Assembly: GCF_004210375.1 (NCBI RefSeq)
Contig: NC_134832.1
Location: forward strand, 150,099,592 to 150,163,591
Origin: Tachypleus tridentatus
Taxonomy: Eukaryota; Arthropoda; Merostomata; Xiphosura; Limulidae
Direction: 5' to 3'
DNA: 64,000 nucleotides
A program made the translations under genes and the position numbers. The stretch's first letter is position 1. Every line of letters starts with the position of its first letter. This document shows, piece after piece, positions 59,660 to 64,000 of this stretch. The notes under the pieces were generated by a model that was not told the DNA's origin, did not search any database, and worked only from the letters and a program-made list of their open reading frames with translations.

Positions 59660-61140
59660 ATGAATTATCCTAGGTTTTACAAAATGTGCTTATATTTACA
59701 GGATAATAAGTACAATCTAAAGAAGGTTATGTTAATATAAATGTTTAATTGGTGGTAATATAAAGGTTGTCTTACTTTCAGGTTTAAAAAGCACCGATTA
59801 TTATTCAGTTTTAGAAAATTACATTTTTCACTTTGTGTCATTGATTTTGAAACTTATAGATTAGAACCTAACCAACACTCAACTTAAGAACCTTAGATGA
59901 AATCTTTCCTTTACCCAAGATGGAGGCATTTGTTGAGTCATTCATACTTCATGATATATATGAGGCATATAGAGTATATATTTCATAGATTGCAGGACAG
60001 AGCATAATGTAAAATTCATAACCTCGTATAAAAAAGTATATACATTAGAAAAACTGAATACTTCTCTCTGTTTTACTGTCGTCTAGGCTTACGTAACCCT
60101 AATCCGAGACTGATGATAAGCCTGAACTTAGTTGTTTTACAAACTAAACACAAACAACAAATAATAATTCATACTAACTAAAAAATTATAGAATTACTAA
60201 AATAAGTTTAGTAGCTACTCTCAAATATAGCCATGAAATGTTTTTATTTTTTAATGCTTGGTGTAACGTCTGTGATCAACATATGATGATATACATAGAA
60301 CAAATACCCATAATGCTACGAGTGATTTAAAACTTTTGTAACAATGTTTCTTTCTATTTCTCACAGAAAAGTATGCCTGGAGTTGGCGGCGAGTTTTGTT
60401 GCCTTCCATTTAGTTTATCAGACTAGACACAGAGACCCTTCTCTTATAAGATATTAAAAAATCTTCAATAATTTGTTTGTTTTTTACTAGAATGAGACTG
60501 GTAACAAATTTGATCATATATTTATTTCGTAAAGATCTGACATATCAAGTTATACATTCATTGTACACCATAAGACTGAACACATCTAACACATAAACGT
60601 GCACACGAACATTGCTCAAATCAGAAATAGACGAGTCCTTTTATGTAGTTGTTTACATATATAATGTAATATGTTTATATATACGTATTATGTTAATACA
60701 CATAAAGAGAAATGAAACTATTAAAATAACCAGATAAGATTATCAACAGTACATCCTTTCTTTAACATCACAAACTAGTCTTCCTAGCAATTTAAATGTG
60801 TAGAGGAACAACCTACGTAAATAATAGTGTAGTTTAAACGGCTACCAATATATGTCACTTACGTACGATTCAATAAATAAACTCAAGCGCAATTTTTGAA
60901 TAAACAAAATATATATTCCCTGATTTTTGTTAAATTTCTGTTGTTATAACTGAGAAGATGGGAAGTGTCAAATGATTGGTAGAATTTAAACCAATCAGAG
61001 AGCTGTGATATTTAATACCTATAAGTATTATATGATCTGATATTATCAGGGCTCGAGTTAAACGACATGATTCGTATACTATTTTCATTGATAAATACAT
61101 TAAATAACTATCAATAATTTCTCTCAAAAAATATGTTTAT
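59660..61140. other. Stretch without recognised gene
   Basis: Upstream region of the Gly/Tyr-rich peptide gene; no exon or element boundary supported. Confidence 0.4.
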
Positions 61141-61173
61141 GAACTTCCTGTGAACGTTCTCGGCGAATAATAG

Positions 61174-61180
61174 TATAAAA
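61174..61180 (+). promoter_or_regulatory. TATA box of the Gly/Tyr-rich peptide gene
   Basis: TATAAAAGG sits 85 bases before the start codon, giving a 5' leader of about 50 nt if transcription begins near 61205. GTGAACGTTCTC at 61150-61161, an inverted GAAnnTTC, lies just upstream and resembles one heat-shock-element unit; that is only a resemblance. Confidence 0.75.
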
Positions 61181-61258
61181 GGAGGTTTGTTGTACCCAAG
61201 CAGGTATTATCGAGTTGTTTGAGAAAACGAGAGAGTTTGTTTGGTTAGTGCTAAAAAG

Positions 61259-63189
61259 ATGAAGTTCACTGTGAGTATATGTTAATAACAGTAGTTATCT
61301 AGATATACTAAAATATATGTACTTATTCAATTCATTAACTAAGTGTAACAGACTATTATTTTATTTTAGGATTTAGATTCATTCAATTAACTCCCTTTGA
61401 AACGAAAGTATAATTAGGCTTAATACGGATTACACAAAATAACTTGTGTTGATATGACTTTTCATCTGTAAATAAATATTGGATTAAAACAATTCTCTAA
61501 AGTAAAATTAAGCAACAACAGCATTCCACGTCAAATCTAAATATTTCACTCAATTAAAAATGTTAGTGAAGAAAAATCGTGTTTTTATCTTTTTGGTAAG
61601 AACAAAGTAACACAATATGATATTTTGTTCTGAACACATTTTATAGCCCCTCAATTTACCGTTGTGGTTTGGAAAACCAACACAAATAAGGACCAAGTTG
61701 GTTTAAAAATACGGAAGTCATAAAATTTAATATTTTCTTTACCATGTGAACCATAAAAATTGTTTAAAATTTATTATGTAGGAGTTATCTTAATATTAAA
61801 AGCTTTCTGCACTACCTAATTGGACTTGATAAACTAGAGGGAAGTGTTTAACACCTGCCACCGTAAACACGTGATATGTTGAAACGAGTGTGTGTGTTTT
61901 TCTTATAGCAAAGCCACATAGGGCTATCTGCTCAGCCCACGGAGGGGAATCGAATCCCTGATTTTAGCGTTGTAAATCCGGAGACATACCGCTGTACTAG
62001 CGTGGGAATGTTGAAATAAAATGGCGGGTTTCATGGCTATCTTTATAAACATCCTCAACCTTAATGGAGAAAGTGTTTATAAATATATATATTATTTTTA
62101 GTGGTAACAGGTCGTGAATCATGTATCAAGGATCCACAGTCCAGTGTACTGACAACTCTGACGCACTGCCTGAAAGAACATTCAATCTTTTTTTCCCATG
62201 TTTATGACCACAAGCCACACTCCAGTCATTTGTTTGAATTTTTAAAGTTTAGGAGTGCACAGTGAAAAGAAAATCAAATATTCATAGAGAGTATGATACG
62301 TAGATACAAGAATGTAACCTACGGTTCATTTGTTAATAATACTTCATATAAAACAAATGTGACGAAGTGGTTAGCGGGGAGATTACGAATGAGAGAAACC
62401 AGGCGTGTGTCTCGCTAGTATAAAATCACATTTAGTACTTTAAATTAGTGGATGTGTAATGAGTGTGACAGTCACATTTTAATATTTGATGATAGTAGTC
62501 CAACAGCAGTAGATATAGTACTTTAGCTGTTTTCTCTCCAGTTCAATATTAGGAATGGTTAGTATCATAAAAACCTTGGAAGTTTTCCATGAATATCTGA
62601 TATTAAAAATAACAACAGTAAGTAATTCACTTTAAACTGAACACCATCCTAACCTGGTGTGAAGATTATTAGCCTTATTTCATACGAAAGGAAACACGAT
62701 ACGTAAATAAAATGTTGCACTAAATAGTTTATAAGTCGTTAAACATCAATTCAACATCTTATCTGTGAAACTACAGCCTACATCAGTAACATTAAATCAA
62801 TTCCCTAGTGGCATATTGGACCGTTTGTGGACTTAAAACTCTTGCAAATTGATTTTGATACTCGTGGTGTGAAGAGAATAGGCAACTGTTTATGTTGCTT
62901 TGTGCTTAACCACAAAACAAACAAATGTTAAAGTCACTTGTGTTTCTAAACACGAATTATATTCTTTCAGCTTGTCATCTGTGTTGTCTTATCCCTTGTT
63001 GCTACAAGCTTGGCTGGGTATTATGGAGGACTTTTAGGTTACAGAGGTGTTCTTGGCGGTGGATATGGAGGTTATCTTGGCGGTGGGTATGGAAATTATC
63101 TTGGCGGTGGGTATGGACACGGAATTCACGGTGTCTACTGTCCTTGGGCTTATCCCGTTTACCCTCATTACGGTGGTTATTACCACTAA
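61259..63189 (+). CDS. Small secreted Gly/Tyr-rich peptide, two exons
   Basis: Exon 1 is only 61259-61270 (MKFT) and ends ACT|GTGAGT; exon 2 is 62971-63189, entered after TATATTCTTTCAG, phase 0. The product is 76 residues. Residues 1-20 (MKFTLVICVVLSLVATSLAG) form a clear signal peptide with likely cleavage after AG. The mature part is about 56 residues: YYGGLLGYRG, then three GGGYG-type repeats (LGGGYGGY, LGGGYGNY, LGGGYGHG) and a tail with one Cys, VYCPWAYPVYPHYGGYYH. A tiny first exon interrupting the signal peptide after four codons is a common layout for arthropod cuticle-type genes. Gly/Tyr-rich secreted peptides serve in cuticle or, in spiders and nematodes, as antimicrobial peptides; I cannot choose. 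No copy is seen elsewhere in the window. The frame is missed by simple open-frame calling because another frame is longer. Confidence 0.88.
61271..62970 (+). other. Intron of the peptide gene (1.7 kb)
   Basis: Bounded by GTGAGT and TTTCAG. It contains a reverse-strand SINE family B copy at 61897-62010 and otherwise AT-rich sequence without other supported features. Confidence 0.8.
61897..62010 (-). mobile_element. SINE family B copy
   Basis: TGTGTTTTTCTTATAGCAAA, GCTATCTGCTCAGCCCACGG, GGGGAATCGAATCCCTGATT and GTTGTAAATCCGGAGACATA are the reverse complement of the 21090 copy, nearly full length. Confidence 0.88.
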
Positions 63190-63379
63190 ATGGTTAGTTC
63201 ATTAAATATTTAATTAATAATTATAAGGGTTATATCTACTTTGTCTTACAACAGGAGGATGTATGATATTGAAATATTGTACGAATTTATTTGATATAAA
63301 TAACAAAACTGACGTTGTGAAAGCAATGTGTTAAAATACCAAAGCCTTTTTTATTTTTATTTCACGATATTTATATTTT

Positions 63380-63385
63380 AATAAA
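63380..63385 (+). terminator. Polyadenylation signal of the peptide gene
   Basis: AATAAA 191 bases after the stop codon; the right duplication arm begins about 12 bases further on, roughly at the expected cleavage site. Confidence 0.6.
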
Positions 63386-63397
63386 CCGTCACCACTA

Positions 63398-64000
63398 GAA
63401 TAGTTTGTAAGTAACATTTGTATCTGTAGGTTTGATATAACATAAGTTCAGGTTAATCACTGTTATTATTAATGTAGATAAATACTGACAAGGGGGGAAC
63501 TTAGAATTGTTTAATAAGTGTGATTGTTAATCTAGAGATCTAAGAATTAAAACGATACTTAAATGAAGTGACATGTGATAATAAAATTGACTGTCGTTTC
63601 TTGTTCTGTTATAACTCAATCGAACAACTTTGTACTGACAGACTCTTTACTTTCCAGGATGTAAGGAAAGTGGCCAACGAAAAGAGCCGTTTACATGTTC
63701 GTCGCATCAAACAAGATAATCAAGTTGTGAATTCGAATTACTGTACTATGCATTTCTTTTGTAAATTTACACTAGTAAATAAATGTTTTGAAATGAAAAC
63801 TGTTTTATGATTTTTCACCGAGGCTTAACATATGCTTAAGGCATAATGAACACATCCGTCTGAGTACAGTATACTGTTGTTCATTGTCCTTAAAGGGTAG
63901 TCGGGAACTTTTGTGTGTGAGTTTGTAACAGAACAAAGTTCATGATAAACATCTGCCAACAGGAGAACCATAGTGGTTTATATGTTACATTTCTCTCAGA
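63398..64000. repeat. Inverted duplication, right arm (runs off the window)
   Basis: Reverse complement of 57658-58336 with only scattered mismatches, by eye in the range of a few percent. The arm reaches the last base, so its full size is unknown. The spacer between arms is about 5.1 kb. Confidence 0.9.
63658..63810 (+). CDS. Candidate terminal exon in right duplication arm
   Basis: Mirror copy of the 58004-57852 candidate: CTTTACTTTCCAG then DVRKVANEKSRLHVRRIKQD. An AATAAA lies at about 63778. Upstream exons are not identified; the peptide gene ends before it and is not obviously connected. Unknown function. Confidence 0.22.
   Translation, partial: DVRKVANEKSRLHVRRIKQDNQVVNSNYCTMHFFCKFTLVNKCFEMKTVL

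Overview
This is an AT-rich, repeat-dense, intron-bearing eukaryotic window, almost certainly from an arthropod. Support: a split gene with the layout of a protostome ionotropic receptor (IR/iGluR family); hemopexin-blade exons like those of a matrix metalloproteinase; a tiny secreted Gly/Tyr-rich peptide gene with a metazoan TATA promoter; and a mixture of piggyBac, mariner, Tc1, hAT, Chapaev-like, Helitron-like and Penelope-like elements plus tRNA-derived SINEs. The style of the SINEs suggests a chelicerate, perhaps a horseshoe crab, but that is a recollection I could not check. There are no prokaryotic features, and most long open frames are artefacts of tandem repeats.

Layout. 1-2.9 kb: no gene seen. 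2.9-10.25 kb, minus strand: signal-peptide exon plus four more exons of a probable ionotropic receptor; its introns hold minisatellites and a Chapaev-like transposon inserted in a 58-bp tandem array. 11-13.2 kb: SINEs of two families. 13.5-15.7 kb: a nearly intact piggyBac transposon carrying a small hAT MITE. 16.7-19.1 kb: a 47-bp satellite with higher-order structure. 20.4-43.6 kb: about a dozen separate minisatellite arrays (units of 21 to 81 bp) with SINEs, a Helitron helicase scrap and two orphan exons. 41.9-48 kb: fragments resembling Penelope-like element ends and a piggyBac-derived MITE. 48.5-54.7 kb, minus strand: three exons of a hemopexin-domain protein (probable matrix metalloproteinase C-terminus), with a mariner copy (itself containing two SINEs) and a short Chapaev-like element in its introns. 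54.9-55.4 kb: a gap of 500 N. 57.7-64 kb: a large inverted duplication whose arms flank a Tc1 element and the Gly/Tyr-rich peptide gene.

The genes do not form an operon or pathway: one chemosensory-type receptor, one extracellular-matrix protease-type protein and one small secreted structural or defence-type peptide. Both larger genes carry single-base length differences that break otherwise convincing frames, so base-level assembly error must be excluded before either is called a pseudogene.
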